64,000 nucleotides of DNA, taken from NCBI RefSeq assembly GCF_034555965.1, contig NZ_JAYDCK010000003.1, positions 124,001-188,000 of the forward strand. The letters are read 5' to 3'. This stretch comes from Aquicoccus sp. G2-2 (GTDB lineage: Bacteria > Pseudomonadota > Alphaproteobacteria > Rhodobacterales > Rhodobacteraceae). Numbering within the stretch: position 1 is the first letter of the stretch; every line of letters starts with the position of its first letter. Position numbers and translations under genes: made by a program. Below the pieces are notes generated by a model, which was not told the DNA's origin, did no database searches, and saw only the letters and a program-made list of their open reading frames with translations. This document shows positions 1-9,133 of this stretch, in pieces.

Positions 1-352
1 CGGCGCGCATTTCGCGCATGAAATCGCGCAGCCATGTGTGAGCGACAAGCTCTGACACGCCAAGCCGCAGCACCCCTTCGAAAAGCGCGCTGTCTTCGGC
101 GCGGGCGATAAAGCCATCAACGGCGGCCAGCACCGCGCGCGCTTCGATCAAAAGCGCGCGGCCACGGGTGGTGAGTCGGACCGAACCTGCGTCACGCTCC
201 ATCAGGCGGACACCGAGGCGGGTTTCCAATTGTGCGATGCGATTGGAGATATTGGGCTGCGTGGTGTTGAGCCGCAATGCGGCACGGCGAAACGAGCCGA
301 GATCGGCAACGGCGACGAAGGCTTCGATCTGTTTGAAGTTGACGGCTTTCAT
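1..352 (-). CDS. LysR-type transcriptional regulator, N-terminal part (cut by window edge)
   Basis: Reading the minus strand from the ATG at 352 gives 117 residues that run off the window. They form a typical LysR winged helix-turn-helix: FKQIEAFVAVADLGSFRRAA near residues 6-25, then TTQPNISNRIAQLE, which matches the recognition helix, and LFER-like LMERD followed by LTTRG. The effector-binding domain begins at the edge (EGVLRLGVSELV). It is divergent from msrB with a 191-bp gap, the usual LysR arrangement, so it could regulate the msr pair, but no LysR box was identified. Effector unknown. Family assignment is firm; target is inference. Confidence 0.9.
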   Translation of the reverse strand, partial: MKAVNFKQIEAFVAVADLGSFRRAALRLNTTQPNISNRIAQLETRLGVRLMERDAGSVRLTTRGRALLIEARAVLAAVDGFIARAEDSALFEGVLRLGVSELVAHTWLRDFMREMRA

Positions 353-543
353 GGCCACAGATGTTAGAGCCTTTGGCCGCGCCGCCCAACCGCAAACGTG
401 TCGGCAAGCCGCCTGATGAGGTTTGCGCCCGGGCATGGCCGTTGCGGCATATCGCAGAAGGCTGAAAAACTGTCGCTGTTTGCCCTTGGCGATCGGTCGT
501 TTCTGCCCCACATAAGTGTTACGCAGATGATGGGAGAAACCGC

Positions 544-987
544 ATGAAATACGCCAAGACCGATGACGCACTGGCCAAGCTGACCCCGGAACAGTTCAGG
601 GTGACGCAGGAAAGCGGGACCGAACGGCCCCATTCGGGCGAATACGACGCGCATTTTGAACCGGGCATCTACGTTGATGTTGTCTCTGGTGAGCCACTGT
701 TTGCGTCTTCGACGAAGTTCAACGCTGGCTGTGGCTGGCCTTCGTTCTCAAAGCCTCTTGAGGCCGCGCATGTAACCGAGCTGCAAGATGCGAGCCTTGG
801 CATGATCCGCACCGAAGTGCGCTCGGCGCATGGGGACAGCCATCTTGGCCATGTGTTCCCCGACGGGCCGCAGGAAATGGGCGGTTTGCGCTATTGCATC
901 AATTCGGCCTCGCTGCGGTTCGTCCCGAAAGACGAGATGGAAGCGCAAGGCTATGGCGCCTATCTCGATCAGGCAGAGGAGAGATGA
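544..987 (+). CDS. msrB: Peptide-methionine (R)-S-oxide reductase MsrB
   Basis: 147 residues, normal length for MsrB. It reduces methionine-R-sulfoxide in proteins. Conserved features: GCGWPSF (Cys63, probable resolving position), HLGHVFPDG near 100-108, and [11 protein letters not shown] with catalytic Cys118. The two CxxC zinc-binding pairs of many MsrB proteins are absent: the equivalent places read VDVVSGEP and RSAHGDSH, so this is a zinc-free form. Its stop is one base before the msrA start, so the two are co-transcribed and cover both sulfoxide diastereomers. Confidence 0.95.
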   Translation: MKYAKTDDALAKLTPEQFRVTQESGTERPHSGEYDAHFEPGIYVDVVSGEPLFASSTKFNAGCGWPSFSKPLEAAHVTELQDASLGMIRTEVRSAHGDSHLGHVFPDGPQEMGGLRYCINSASLRFVPKDEMEAQGYGAYLDQAEER

Positions 988-988
988 C

Positions 989-1495
989 ATGAGCGAACGT
1001 GCCGTTCTGGCCGGAGGGTGCTTTTGGGGGATGCAGGATCTCATTCGCAAGCTGCCCGGTGTCGAGAAAACCCGCGTCGGGTATAGCGGTGGCGATGTGC
1101 CCAACGCGACCTACCGCAATCATGGCAGTCATGCCGAAGCTATCGAGATTCTGTTTGATCCCGAAACGATCAGCTTTCGCAAACTGCTGGAATTCTTCTT
1201 TCAGATTCATGACCCCAGCACGCCAGACCGGCAGGGCAATGATCGTGGCGCTTCTTATCGCTCGGCGATTTATTACACGTCTGACGCCCAGAAAGAGACG
1301 GCGCAGGACACCATTGCCGATGTCGATGCGTCGGGCCTCTGGCCCGGCAAGGTGGTGACTGAAGTGGCGCCAGTGGGTGATTTCTGGGAAGCGGAGCCGG
1401 AACATCAGGACTATCTGGAGCGAATCCCGCATGGCTATACTTGCCACTTCCCAAGGGCGGGTTGGGTTTTGCCCAAACGGCAGGCGGCGGAATAG
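989..1495 (+). CDS. msrA: Peptide-methionine (S)-S-oxide reductase MsrA
   Basis: 168 residues. The catalytic motif GGCFWG (Cys11) lies at the N terminus, followed by [12 protein letters not shown] and the Y[11 protein letters not shown] stretch typical of MsrA. It reduces methionine-S-sulfoxide in free and protein-bound methionine, recycled by thioredoxin. I chose the ATG at 989 because it puts the catalytic Cys close to the N terminus as in the family and lies one base after the msrB stop; the open frame extends upstream into msrB. Forms an oxidative-damage repair operon with msrB. Confidence 0.95.
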   Translation: MSERAVLAGGCFWGMQDLIRKLPGVEKTRVGYSGGDVPNATYRNHGSHAEAIEILFDPETISFRKLLEFFFQIHDPSTPDRQGNDRGASYRSAIYYTSDAQKETAQDTIADVDASGLWPGKVVTEVAPVGDFWEAEPEHQDYLERIPHGYTCHFPRAGWVLPKRQAAE

Positions 1496-1499
1496 CGGC

Positions 1500-2255
1500 T
1501 CAGCGGCGGATTTTGCGTTCCATCAGGCGCTGGAACAGCGTTGGAGATAGCCGGTTGAGCCACCACGACAGGTGGGCGACGCGCCCCACGGGGATGAAAT
1601 CGCGCCGTTTGTTGAGGCCGCGCAGGATCACGGCAGCGGCGGCGTCGGGGCTCATGTAATCGACCCCGTCGCTGGCAGACCCCGGACGCGCGATCCCGTC
1701 GGCGCGGCGCTCTGCGTTGCCGATATTGGTGGCGACGAAGCTGGGCGCGGCGATGACTGTGCGCACGCCGAATGGTGCCTCCTCTGAGCGCAGAGAGGTG
1801 AAGAACCCTTGCAGCGCGTGTTTTGAGGCGGCGTAGGCGGTGCGGTGCCAAAGCGGTGAGAAACCGGCGACGGAGCTTATTGCAAGATGGGTGCCGCGCG
1901 ATTTTCGCAACGGTTCAGCCATTGCACGGACAAGGTTCACGGCGGCGAAATAATTGATCTCGAATACCGCGCGATGCGTGGTGTCGGGGGTCTCTGCAAA
2001 CGCGCCGATCTGGGTGATGCCAGCGTTGTAGATGACCAGATCAATACTGGGTCGTGCGGCGGTGATGTCAGTCGCCGCCTTCGAGAGGGCTTGGGCGTCG
2101 GTCAGATCGAGTTGGATGGGCGTTTGCTGCGCGTTGGCGGCAAGGCGGGTCACGTCGATATCCAGCAATACGGTGTGCCAGCCCTCGGCCTGTAGCCCGT
2201 GGGCAAGGGCGCGGCCAAGCCCGCCATTGCCGCCGGTGATAATGGCGGTTTTCAA
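1500..2255 (-). CDS. Short-chain dehydrogenase/reductase (classical SDR)
   Basis: 251 residues. N-terminal Rossmann motif TGGNGGLG (residues 7-14), YNAGI (76-80), ISSVAG with Ser127/128, and the catalytic YAASK (Tyr141, Lys145) define a classical NAD(P)H-dependent SDR. Asp32 and Asp34 at the end of strand beta2 (LLDID) suggest NAD preference. Substrate cannot be read from sequence. Its ATG overlaps the stop of the upstream epimerase gene (ATGA at 2252-2255), so it is the last gene of the four-gene operon headed by the flavin monooxygenase. The convergent msrA stop lies five bases away. Confidence 0.85.
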   Translation of the reverse strand: MKTAIITGGNGGLGRALAHGLQAEGWHTVLLDIDVTRLAANAQQTPIQLDLTDAQALSKAATDITAARPSIDLVIYNAGITQIGAFAETPDTTHRAVFEINYFAAVNLVRAMAEPLRKSRGTHLAISSVAGFSPLWHRTAYAASKHALQGFFTSLRSEEAPFGVRTVIAAPSFVATNIGNAERRADGIARPGSASDGVDYMSPDAAAAVILRGLNKRRDFIPVGRVAHLSWWLNRLSPTLFQRLMERKIRR

Positions 2256-3189
2256 AGCCCCGCCTGCCGCTGCCAGAGATCAAACACCTCAGCCGAAGTT
2301 TTCTCGGGTGTGTAGCCGAATTCGGCCTTCAGCCGGTCATTGGCCAGCACCGGGCGATATTGCAGGAAGCGGACCTGCTCGGGGCCATAGCGCGAAAGGC
2401 CGAGCGGGCGGGCGATAGCGAGCGCGGCTTTCAACGCCCATGCGGGCAGGCGCAGCACCGGCTTGTTCAGCGCTTTGGCCAGATCAGATATGCCCATCGC
2501 CCCATCGCCTGCGACATTGAAAATGCCGGGTGGGCCATCGGTGGCGGCGCGCAGCAGGATCTGGGCGAGATCATGCGTCCAGATGAACACGAACGGGCTT
2601 TCGCAGCCTTGGATGGCAAGCAGGCGCTTGCGGTGAAAAAGTGCGGTGATCTGGTTGTCGGTGCCCGCACCCAACACGCTGCCGACACGCAAGACCACCT
2701 GTTCCAGTTGCGGCGCGTCACGGCGCGCTTTGGCCAACAACTCTTCGACCTGACGCTTGTGATCGGCATAGGCGAATTCCGGGTTGCCCCGGCAGGGATC
2801 GGCTTCGCGTAATGGCACGGGGTTATCCGCGTGATAGCCATAGGCTGCGCCGGAACTGGTGACAACAAGGCGGCGCGTGCCGTGTTTTATGGCGGCGGCC
2901 AGCACCTTCTTTGTGCCGGTGACATCGACCGCGAAGGCCGTATCGCGCGCCATGCCGGGGGTGGCGTGACGATGGAGGCAAGATGGACGATGGTATCGGG
3001 CTTGGCCTTACCGATAAGACGCTCAGGGTCGTCGCCTGTCACATCCATCTGCTCAAAGTAAACGCCGCTGGGCAGGCCGTTGCGGTGCAAATCGGTGGCG
3101 ATAACCTCGCGTGTCGGATGGTCAAGCAGATCGCCCACAAGTGCGCGGCCAACCATGCCCGCCGCGCCGGTAATCAGGATACGGCTCAT
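2252..3189 (-). pseudogene. NAD-dependent epimerase/dehydratase (extended SDR), frameshifted
   Basis: Two reading frames together make one extended SDR. The first (3189 to about 2960) has TGAAGMVG (7-14) and PDTIVHLASIVTPPP. The second, from about 2956 on, continues GMARDTAFAVDVTGTKKV, then SSGAAYG and catalytic YADHK. The frame changes at a run of five G (plus strand, 2957-2961). One extra base would restore a 312-residue protein (938 bp present, 939 needed). Either a sequencing/assembly deletion in the homopolymer or a recent mutation. Start and stop both overlap the neighbouring genes through ATGA, so translation coupling would be affected if the shift is real. Confidence 0.8.
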
Positions 3190-4082
3190 TTTGCGGCCTC
3201 GTGGCGTGACATGATGCTTGCCAGCGCTATCCCGGAGATTGCGTGCCAGATGCCCCAGAAGGCGGCGACAACCGCCATTCCGCCCAAGCCGCCGAAAAAG
3301 CCAAAGATCAGCACCAGACCAAGGCCGGAATTCTGTATTCCCGTTTCAATCGTTATCGCGCGTCGGTCAAAAGGCGAAAGCCGCGCCAGTGTGGCCATTG
3401 CAAAGCCGCCCGAGAAAGCCAGCGCATTATGCAAGATGACAAGCCCGGCAATGGCACCTGCAAATTGCAGGAAGAAGCTCCAGTTGGCGGCCAAGGCGAT
3501 AACCACGAAGGCCACGAAAATGCCCATCGAAAGCCATTGCAGCGGTGTGCGCAGTTTCGCGGTGAGTGCTGGCCTGCGGGCATTGAGGGTGACACCGAGT
3601 GCCAGCGGCAGCGCCAGCATCAGCCCGACGGTGATGGCCACGGAAACCGGGTCAATCGCGGTTTTTTCAAGAATCGCGCGGGTGGGGGCGTAAAGCCCCG
3701 CCCAGAATGTGATGTTGAGCGGAGTGAGCACGATGGCGCCAATGGTGGCCAGCGCCGTCATCGAGACGGAAAGCGCCGTATTGCCGCCCGCGCGGTGGGT
3801 GATGAAATTCGAGATATTCCCGCCCGGACAGGCGGCGACAAGGATCAACCCAAGCGCAATAGACGGGCGCGGCGTGACGACAAGGATCAGCAGGTAAGTC
3901 AGGACCGGCAGAATGATGAATTGTGAAAACAGCCCGACAAGGATTGGTTTGGGGGCGCGCAGAAGGGCACGAAAATCGTCTGGTTTCAGGTCAATCGCGA
4001 TGGAGAACATCACGATGGCCAGAACGGCGTTCAGCACCATCAGCGAGCCGGGGCTGAAATTCAGGACGACATCATCAATCAC
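3186..4082 (-). CDS. BASS-family (bile acid:sodium symporter-like) transporter
   Basis: 298 residues, very hydrophobic, with about nine to ten predicted membrane segments. The signature AACPGGNISNFITHRAGGN (about residues 83-101) is the SBF/BASS crossover motif around the sodium sites; FDRR and GIQNSGLGLVLI near the C terminus match the second half of the fold. Family members import organic anions such as bile acids, pyruvate or pantothenate with sodium; substrate here is unknown. It sits between a flavin monooxygenase and two SDR enzymes with ATGA overlaps on both sides, so it probably imports or exports the compound those enzymes modify. Confidence 0.88.
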   Translation of the reverse strand: MIDDVVLNFSPGSLMVLNAVLAIVMFSIAIDLKPDDFRALLRAPKPILVGLFSQFIILPVLTYLLILVVTPRPSIALGLILVAACPGGNISNFITHRAGGNTALSVSMTALATIGAIVLTPLNITFWAGLYAPTRAILEKTAIDPVSVAITVGLMLALPLALGVTLNARRPALTAKLRTPLQWLSMGIFVAFVVIALAANWSFFLQFAGAIAGLVILHNALAFSGGFAMATLARLSPFDRRAITIETGIQNSGLGLVLIFGFFGGLGGMAVVAAFWGIWHAISGIALASIMSRHEAAK

Positions 4083-5395
4083 GCGGCGGACCCCTTCAAA
4101 GCATTGATGCGTTTGCGGACTTCCTTGAGAAAGGCATCCTTGTTCACATAGTAGGCCATCCGCGCCAGCTTGATATAGTTTACGCCGCCGGTGGCGCGTT
4201 CGAAATCATGGGCCTTTTCGGCGTGAAGCGCATTTGCGGCGGCGCTGCCCGCGCGCTGCCCGAGGATATAGCGCACCACCATTTCCGCCTGCTCGTGGCG
4301 GCCTTGCCAGCCAAGCCCGATCGCCTCCACCATGCCCAGCATGAAAAGATCGTCGCGCGCAGGGTGCATCGTGTTGAGAAAAAGATGCGGCGCGAAGCCC
4401 TGCCAGTTGAGCAGTGATTTGTCGATGAACGGATAATGCAGGTGATAGCCGGTTGCAGTGAGGATCATGTCATACTCGGCCTCAGTGCCATCGGTGAAAT
4501 GCACGGTCTTGCCGTCAAGCCGCGCAATATCCGGGCGCACCGTCAAATCGCCATGCCCGGCGTGATAGATTACCAGCGAATTGACGACCGGCTGACTTTC
4601 ATAAAGCTTGTGATCGGGTTCGGGGAAGCCATATTTCTGCGGTTTGCCGACGAACCATTTCAAGATCTGCCCGTCGACTATACGCTTGAGCGGCATCGGC
4701 AGCTTGACCAGCCCGCCCAGCGTGTCGGCCGGTTTGCCGAATATGTATTTCGGGACGAAATGATAGCCCCGGCGCATCGACAGGTCGCAGCTTTGGCCGT
4801 GGTGGATGGCGTCAACGGCAATATCGCAACCGGAATTACCCGCGCCGACGATCAGCACGCGCTTGCCATCGAACTCAGTCGCGGATTTGTATTGCGCCGC
4901 ATGGATCAACGTGCCGTTGAAGTCGCCGTTGAAGTCCGGCATGTTCGGTTCGCTCAGCGTGCCATTGGCGATCATCACCCCGGCGAATTCTGCCTCATGC
5001 TCGCCTTCCGGGTCGCGCCAGGTCACGCGCCAGCCATCGCCGTCGTCACCAAGCGGTTCACAGCGCAGGACTTCGGCGTTGAAATGATAATGGTCGCGCA
5101 AGCGGTAGTGATCCGCGAAGGCGCGGAAATAGCGTTTCATTTCCTTGTGTGAAGGGTATTCGGCGGCGTCCTCGGGCATCGGGAAATCGGTGAATTCGGT
5201 CATCCGTTTGGATGAAATCAAATGCGCGCTTTCATACATCGTCGAGAGTGGCGCATCGATGTCCCACAGCCCGCCGACATCCGAATTCAATTCGAACCCC
5301 TGAAAGTCCACCCCGTGTTCGACCATGAGCTTGGCCGCTGCCAACCCCATTGGCCCTGCCCCGATCAAGGCAAATTTCGCGCGCGTTTCAGTCAT
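4079..5395 (-). CDS. Flavin-containing monooxygenase (FMO/Baeyer-Villiger type)
   Basis: About 438 residues from the ATG at 5395, chosen because GAGG lies six bases upstream; in-frame ATGs at 5398 and 5407 are alternatives. FAD motif GAGPMG (12-17), NADPH motif VGAGNSGCD, and a FMO-type linker (FNGTLIHAAQYKS) that resembles the FxGxxxHxxxY/F signature. It likely oxygenates an N, S or carbonyl centre of a small substrate. First gene of the operon with the BASS transporter, epimerase and SDR, and divergent from a TetR gene with a perfect palindrome between them, so it is probably derepressed by its substrate. Confidence 0.85.
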   Translation of the reverse strand: MTETRAKFALIGAGPMGLAAAKLMVEHGVDFQGFELNSDVGGLWDIDAPLSTMYESAHLISSKRMTEFTDFPMPEDAAEYPSHKEMKRYFRAFADHYRLRDHYHFNAEVLRCEPLGDDGDGWRVTWRDPEGEHEAEFAGVMIANGTLSEPNMPDFNGDFNGTLIHAAQYKSATEFDGKRVLIVGAGNSGCDIAVDAIHHGQSCDLSMRRGYHFVPKYIFGKPADTLGGLVKLPMPLKRIVDGQILKWFVGKPQKYGFPEPDHKLYESQPVVNSLVIYHAGHGDLTVRPDIARLDGKTVHFTDGTEAEYDMILTATGYHLHYPFIDKSLLNWQGFAPHLFLNTMHPARDDLFMLGMVEAIGLGWQGRHEQAEMVVRYILGQRAGSAAANALHAEKAHDFERATGGVNYIKLARMAYYVNKDAFLKEVRKRINALKGSAA

Positions 5396-5420
5396 CATGA
5401 TCCTCATTTCAGTCTGGCGC

Positions 5421-5444
5421 TATATTGAACATTTGTTCAATATA
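5421..5444. promoter_or_regulatory. 24-bp palindromic operator between FMO operon and TetR gene
   Basis: An 11-bp half-site TATATTGAACA (5421-5431) is repeated exactly as its reverse complement at 5434-5444, with a TT spacer. It lies 26 bp upstream of the FMO start and 15 bp upstream of the TetR start, the classical place for an autoregulated TetR operator controlling both directions. Sequence symmetry is seen directly; binding by the adjacent TetR protein is inference. Confidence 0.8.
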
Positions 5445-5459
5445 AGGCAAGGTGGATTT

Positions 5460-6131
5460 ATGAACAGCAAAAAACCCCAGCAGAAACAAAGGCAGAGAGC
5501 ACCATCGCAGCGGTCGTTGGCGATGCGGGAGCGGATTTTGGATGCGGCGGAGCAGGTATTTGCGCAGAACGGTTTTGCCGGTGCCACGATCCGCGACATA
5601 GCCGCAGTGGCGAAAACGCAGGTCGGGTTGGTGCATCACCACGGTGGCGGCAAGGAGGCGTTATTCCGTCAGACAGTGCGGCGCCGGGCTGAAGAGCTGG
5701 GTGAGGCGCGCCAGATTGCACTGGCAGAGGCGAAAGCCGCAGGTGCGCTGGCTTTGCCGGACATCCTGCGTGCGTTCTTCGGCCCGTATCTGCTGCTCGC
5801 AGAGACCGGACCGCAATGGCGCGCCTATGCGCGGCTGGTGGCGTATGTGTCCACCGATCCGCGTTGGCGCGATCTTGCGGCGGAGTGTTTCGACCCAACG
5901 GCGCAGATGTTTCTTAACGAAATCGCAACCTGCCTGCCCGGCCGGGCGCGGGGCCAGATTGCCGCCGGCTTTGTTTTTGCTGTCTCGGCGATGCTGGCAT
6001 GCGTGACGGCAAGCTGGCGGGTGTCGGCGCTGAGTGCCGCGCCCGAGCCATCGGCGGCGGATCAGCTTGAATTCATGGTGAATTACTGTGCTGCAGGGTT
6101 TCTGGCGGTGCCAGATGCGTCACGTTCCTGA
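5460..6131 (+). CDS. TetR/AcrR-family transcriptional regulator
   Basis: 223 residues from the ATG at 5460, preceded by AAGG/AGGTGG. N-terminal TetR DNA-binding domain: MRERILDAAEQVFAQNGFAG, then TIRDIAAVAKTQVGLVHHHGGGKEALF, where the usual YYHF of the recognition helix region reads VHHHGG. The rest is a helical ligand-binding domain with no clear relatives by eye. The open frame extends further upstream but would run through the palindrome. Likely local repressor of the divergent monooxygenase operon and of itself. Confidence 0.88.
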   Translation: MNSKKPQQKQRQRAPSQRSLAMRERILDAAEQVFAQNGFAGATIRDIAAVAKTQVGLVHHHGGGKEALFRQTVRRRAEELGEARQIALAEAKAAGALALPDILRAFFGPYLLLAETGPQWRAYARLVAYVSTDPRWRDLAAECFDPTAQMFLNEIATCLPGRARGQIAAGFVFAVSAMLACVTASWRVSALSAAPEPSAADQLEFMVNYCAAGFLAVPDASRS

Positions 6132-6160
6132 AATCACGTCGCTCAGTGGCGCCGTTGCGA

Positions 6161-6937
6161 TCAGAACGCGTTGCGTTCGTGATAGGTGCGCAGGAAATCA
6201 GAGATACGCTGATCATCGGGTGAATGCAGGATTTCTTGCGGCGTGCCTGCGGCGATCAGCTCGCCCTGGTTCATGAAAGCCACCCGGTCCGCGACATGGG
6301 CGGCAAAGCCCATTTCATGCGTTACCACCGCCATGGTCATCCCTTCGGCCGCAAGCGTTTTCATCACGCTGAGAACTTCGCCGACCAGTTCCGGGTCAAG
6401 CGCCGAGGTCGGCTCATCAAACAGCATCAGGCGGGGTTCCATCGCCATGGCGCGAGCGATTGCAACGCGCTGTTGTTGCCCACCGGACAGATGCGACGGA
6501 TGATTTTCCATCTTGTCGCCAAGATCGACTTTCCTGAGCGCCTCTGCCGCGCGGGTGGCGGCGTCGCTGCGCGACAGGCCTTGCACGCGGATCAACCCTT
6601 CGGCGACATTTTCCTGTGCGGTCATGTGCGGCCAAAGGTTGAATTGCTGGAACACCATGCCGATTTCGCGCCGCATGTGGCGCAATTTGCGGCCAGACAT
6701 TCGCCGCCCGCCGGGGGTGTCATAGCCGATCAACTGCCCGTCGATACGGACTTCGCCGGAATCGTATTCTTCAAGAAAGTTGATACAGCGCAGCAAGGTG
6801 GATTTGCCCGACCCAGACGGCCCGATCAAACAGGTCACCTGCCCCGGCTCGATCATTAGATCGACATCCTTCAACGCATGGAAGGGGCCATAATATTTGT
6901 TGACCTTGCACATCTCGACAGTGGCGGCCTCGACCAT
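6161..6937 (-). CDS. Amino acid ABC transporter ATP-binding protein
   Basis: 258 residues from the ATG at 6937. Walker A GPSGSGKS (39-46), Q-loop [10 protein letters not shown], signature LSGGQQQR, Walker [13 protein letters not shown] and switch His in VTHEMGF are all intact. FNLWPHMT and the compact length match the GlnQ/HisP/GltL polar amino acid subfamily. It energises import through the two permeases encoded just upstream; the gap to the nearer permease is one base. A longer frame continuing to 7051 would overlap the permease and adds residues without family similarity. Confidence 0.93.
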   Translation of the reverse strand: MVEAATVEMCKVNKYYGPFHALKDVDLMIEPGQVTCLIGPSGSGKSTLLRCINFLEEYDSGEVRIDGQLIGYDTPGGRRMSGRKLRHMRREIGMVFQQFNLWPHMTAQENVAEGLIRVQGLSRSDAATRAAEALRKVDLGDKMENHPSHLSGGQQQRVAIARAMAMEPRLMLFDEPTSALDPELVGEVLSVMKTLAAEGMTMAVVTHEMGFAAHVADRVAFMNQGELIAAGTPQEILHSPDDQRISDFLRTYHERNAF

Positions 6938-6938
6938 T

Positions 6939-7601
6939 TCAGGTCCTTTCGTGCAGATGGCGGGTGATATGTGTCTCGAACCTGCGGCCAACCCGCGAAA
7001 TGATCTCGACCAGCCCCCAGAAGAACAGGGCAAGCACCAGGTTGGCTTCAAGAAAACGGTAGGTTTCTGCTGACATATACTGAACCTGATACATCAGTTC
7101 GGGAACGGTGATGATCGACAGGATGACCGTTTCTTTGGTCAGCACGATGGAAAAGTTCACCAGCGCAGGCAAGGCAGAGACAAGCCCGAGCGGCAGCAGG
7201 ATGCGGCGCACGATGGGGATTTCAGCCATGCCAATGGCACGGGCCGCTTCGATCTGGCCGCGGGGGACCGCTTCAAATCCGGCGCGAAAAATCTCGGCGA
7301 AGTAAGGGCTGCCATAGATCGTCAGCCCAAGAAGGCCCGCCGGGATGGCATCAAGCCGCAAACCCAGCAGCGGGCCGCCGTAATAAAGCACGAAAAGTTG
7401 CACCAGAAACGGTGTTCCGCGAATGATTTCGATATAAATCTGTAGCAGCCAACGCAGGGGTTTGGGACCATAGCGTTGTGCCAGCGTGATCAGCAGGCCA
7501 AGGATCATGCTGAACAGCGTCCCGAACGCCCAGCAAAGCACGGTAACACCAAAGCCGCGCACAAGGATCGGGCCGTATTCCTGAATGAAAGGCCAATCCA
7601 T
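6939..7601 (-). CDS. Amino acid ABC transporter permease
   Basis: 220 residues with about five membrane helices. The EAA loop that docks the ATPase is clear: ISIDE-like [20 protein letters not shown] followed by IGM. HisM/HisQ-type family (His/Glu/Gln/Arg/opine). It shares one base with the preceding permease gene, so the two are translated together and likely form a heterodimeric channel. Inner membrane; substrate a polar or charged amino acid by family, not by direct evidence. Confidence 0.92.
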   Translation of the reverse strand: MDWPFIQEYGPILVRGFGVTVLCWAFGTLFSMILGLLITLAQRYGPKPLRWLLQIYIEIIRGTPFLVQLFVLYYGGPLLGLRLDAIPAGLLGLTIYGSPYFAEIFRAGFEAVPRGQIEAARAIGMAEIPIVRRILLPLGLVSALPALVNFSIVLTKETVILSIITVPELMYQVQYMSAETYRFLEANLVLALFFWGLVEIISRVGRRFETHITRHLHERT

Positions 7602-8251
7602 CAGGTTGCCAATCTATATTCGAAATACCGCCCGGCGGCGGCAAGGCAGAGGTTGATTGCAAGATAGATGCAGGCGGCGGCGAGATAAACTTCGAGCGGG
7701 CGGAAGGTCGTTGCCGCCTCGGCCTGACTGGCGCGGGTGAGTTCAAGAATGCCCACGACAGAGACAAGCGAGGAAGCTTTGACCAGCAGGATCAACTCAT
7801 TGATCAGCGCCGGGAGCGAGGTTGCAACCGCTTGCGGCAGGATGATGCGGGTCCAGATATCGCGCGGTGCCATGCCGATGACGAGGGCTGCTTCCGACTG
7901 TCCCTTTGGAAGGGCTCCGATCGCGCCGCGCCAGATTTCCGAGATATAGGCGCTGGAGCAGATCCCGACGGTCACGACCGCCGCGACGATGGCGGGCACG
8001 TTTAGCCCGATGACCGGCAACAGGTAATAAAACAGCATGAGCTGCACCAGAAGCGGCACACCGCGCAGGAAGCTGACCCAGAGTGCAGCAAAGCCGCGTG
8101 CAAGTTTCGATTTCGACAGGGCCGCGGCGCAGACCAGCGCACCTACGATCAAGCCCAGCGCAATGCCGAGGCCAGACACAAGCAAGGTGAAACGTGCCGC
8201 CCAAAAAAGCGGTTCAAAACTGTGAAAGAAGGCTGGGATTGAAAACATCAA
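7601..8251 (-). CDS. Amino acid ABC transporter permease
   Basis: 216 residues, a second HisM/HisQ-type permease with its own EAA loop (EIWRGAIGALPKGQSEAAL). Paralogous to the permease downstream, with which it overlaps by one base. It lies 60 bp after the binding-protein gene, with a stable inverted repeat in that gap. Confidence 0.92.
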   Translation of the reverse strand: MMFSIPAFFHSFEPLFWAARFTLLVSGLGIALGLIVGALVCAAALSKSKLARGFAALWVSFLRGVPLLVQLMLFYYLLPVIGLNVPAIVAAVVTVGICSSAYISEIWRGAIGALPKGQSEAALVIGMAPRDIWTRIILPQAVATSLPALINELILLVKASSLVSVVGILELTRASQAEAATTFRPLEVYLAAACIYLAINLCLAAAGRYFEYRLAT

Positions 8252-8272
8252 AGATCCGCGTGGGCACGTATG

Positions 8273-8297
8273 TCGGGCGAGGGGTTTCCCCGCCCGA
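8273..8297 (-). terminator. Inverted repeat after the ABC binding-protein gene
   Basis: TCGGGC (8273-8278) pairs with GCCCGA (8292-8297) and GGGG (8281-8284) pairs with CCCC (8288-8291), with a TTT loop and a two-base GA bulge. No T-tract follows, so it may act as a partial terminator or as a 3' stabiliser of the binding-protein message rather than a full stop. Confidence 0.5.
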
Positions 8298-8311
8298 AGC
8301 GTAAATGCGTG

Positions 8312-9133
8312 TTACTCAAGCGTGACTTTGCGGGGCAGTTCGGTATAGCTGCCGAACCATTTTTCCTGAATCGCCTTGATCCGTCCGTCATCTGTCATCT
8401 TCAGAATTGCGTCATTGACCGCTTTGACAAAGCTGGCAGAGCCTTCGCCCTTGCGCATGGCCCATGCGAAATAGACCGGCTCACCGAAGGTTGCCGGGTC
8501 GGTCAGCGCGAACGCATCACCGCGCTGTTTTACCAGATAGGACAGGTTCGGCAGGGAGCCTGCAACAGCATCAAGCCGCCCGGCGGCAAGGTCTGCATAG
8601 GCTTCATCGGTGGTGCCGTATTCCTTGATCGTCACCCCGCCCAGCGTTTCGCCGTAAGCCTTGAGTTGGCGAAACTGCGCGGTGCCCTGCTGAACACCCA
8701 CGGTTTTACCCGCGATGTCTTCGGGCTTCATCACCGCGTCATTGCCGGTCAGATGAATGAGACCGACAGTGGCGTCTGCGATGGGCAGCGAGAAAGCATA
8801 GCGTTCAAGCCGCTTCGGCGTGATGGTCACCGGGGCGATCACGATGTCGAACTTACCCACTTCAAGGCCCGGAAGCTCGGCGGTCCACGGAATGTCTTGA
8901 TAGACCGGCTCGGCGCCGATTTCCTTGGCAACCTCGTCGAACAGGTCTTTGGTCATGCCTTCATAGGTGCCGTTCTTCAACATATCGAAGGGGGCATAAT
9001 GCATGTCGGTTGCAGTCATGATCTTGCCGGCGGCTTTGACATCTGCAAGCTGGTCGGAAAGGGCTGCGGTGCTGCTGATGCCAAGCATCGCTAACCCAAG
9101 CAACGCAGCATTCAGCGTTTTGTTGAAAGACAT
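8312..9133 (-). CDS. Amino acid ABC transporter periplasmic substrate-binding protein
   Basis: 273 residues from the ATG at 9133. Signal peptide of about 26 residues ends TAALSDQ. The family 3 solute-binding fold follows: GKIMTATDMHYAPFDML, GMTKDLFDEVAKEIG, ITPKRLERYAFSLP, and GKTVGVQQGTAQF. Typical of polar amino acid or opine binding proteins. First gene of the ABC operon (binding protein, two permeases, ATPase). The frame extends upstream to 9271, but the signal peptide supports the start used here. Confidence 0.92.
   Translation of the reverse strand: MSFNKTLNAALLGLAMLGISSTAALSDQLADVKAAGKIMTATDMHYAPFDMLKNGTYEGMTKDLFDEVAKEIGAEPVYQDIPWTAELPGLEVGKFDIVIAPVTITPKRLERYAFSLPIADATVGLIHLTGNDAVMKPEDIAGKTVGVQQGTAQFRQLKAYGETLGGVTIKEYGTTDEAYADLAAGRLDAVAGSLPNLSYLVKQRGDAFALTDPATFGEPVYFAWAMRKGEGSASFVKAVNDAILKMTDDGRIKAIQEKWFGSYTELPRKVTLE

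Noticed and set aside
899-1447. Minus-strand frame of 182 codons opposite msrB-msrA
   Set aside because: Antisense shadow of two clearly recognised genes with no motif of its own.
2252-3189. Programmed ribosomal frameshifting as explanation for the broken frames
   Set aside because: The four broken genes belong to unrelated enzyme families not known for recoding, and the sites lack slippery heptamers with a clear downstream structure; short G/C-run indels explain all four.
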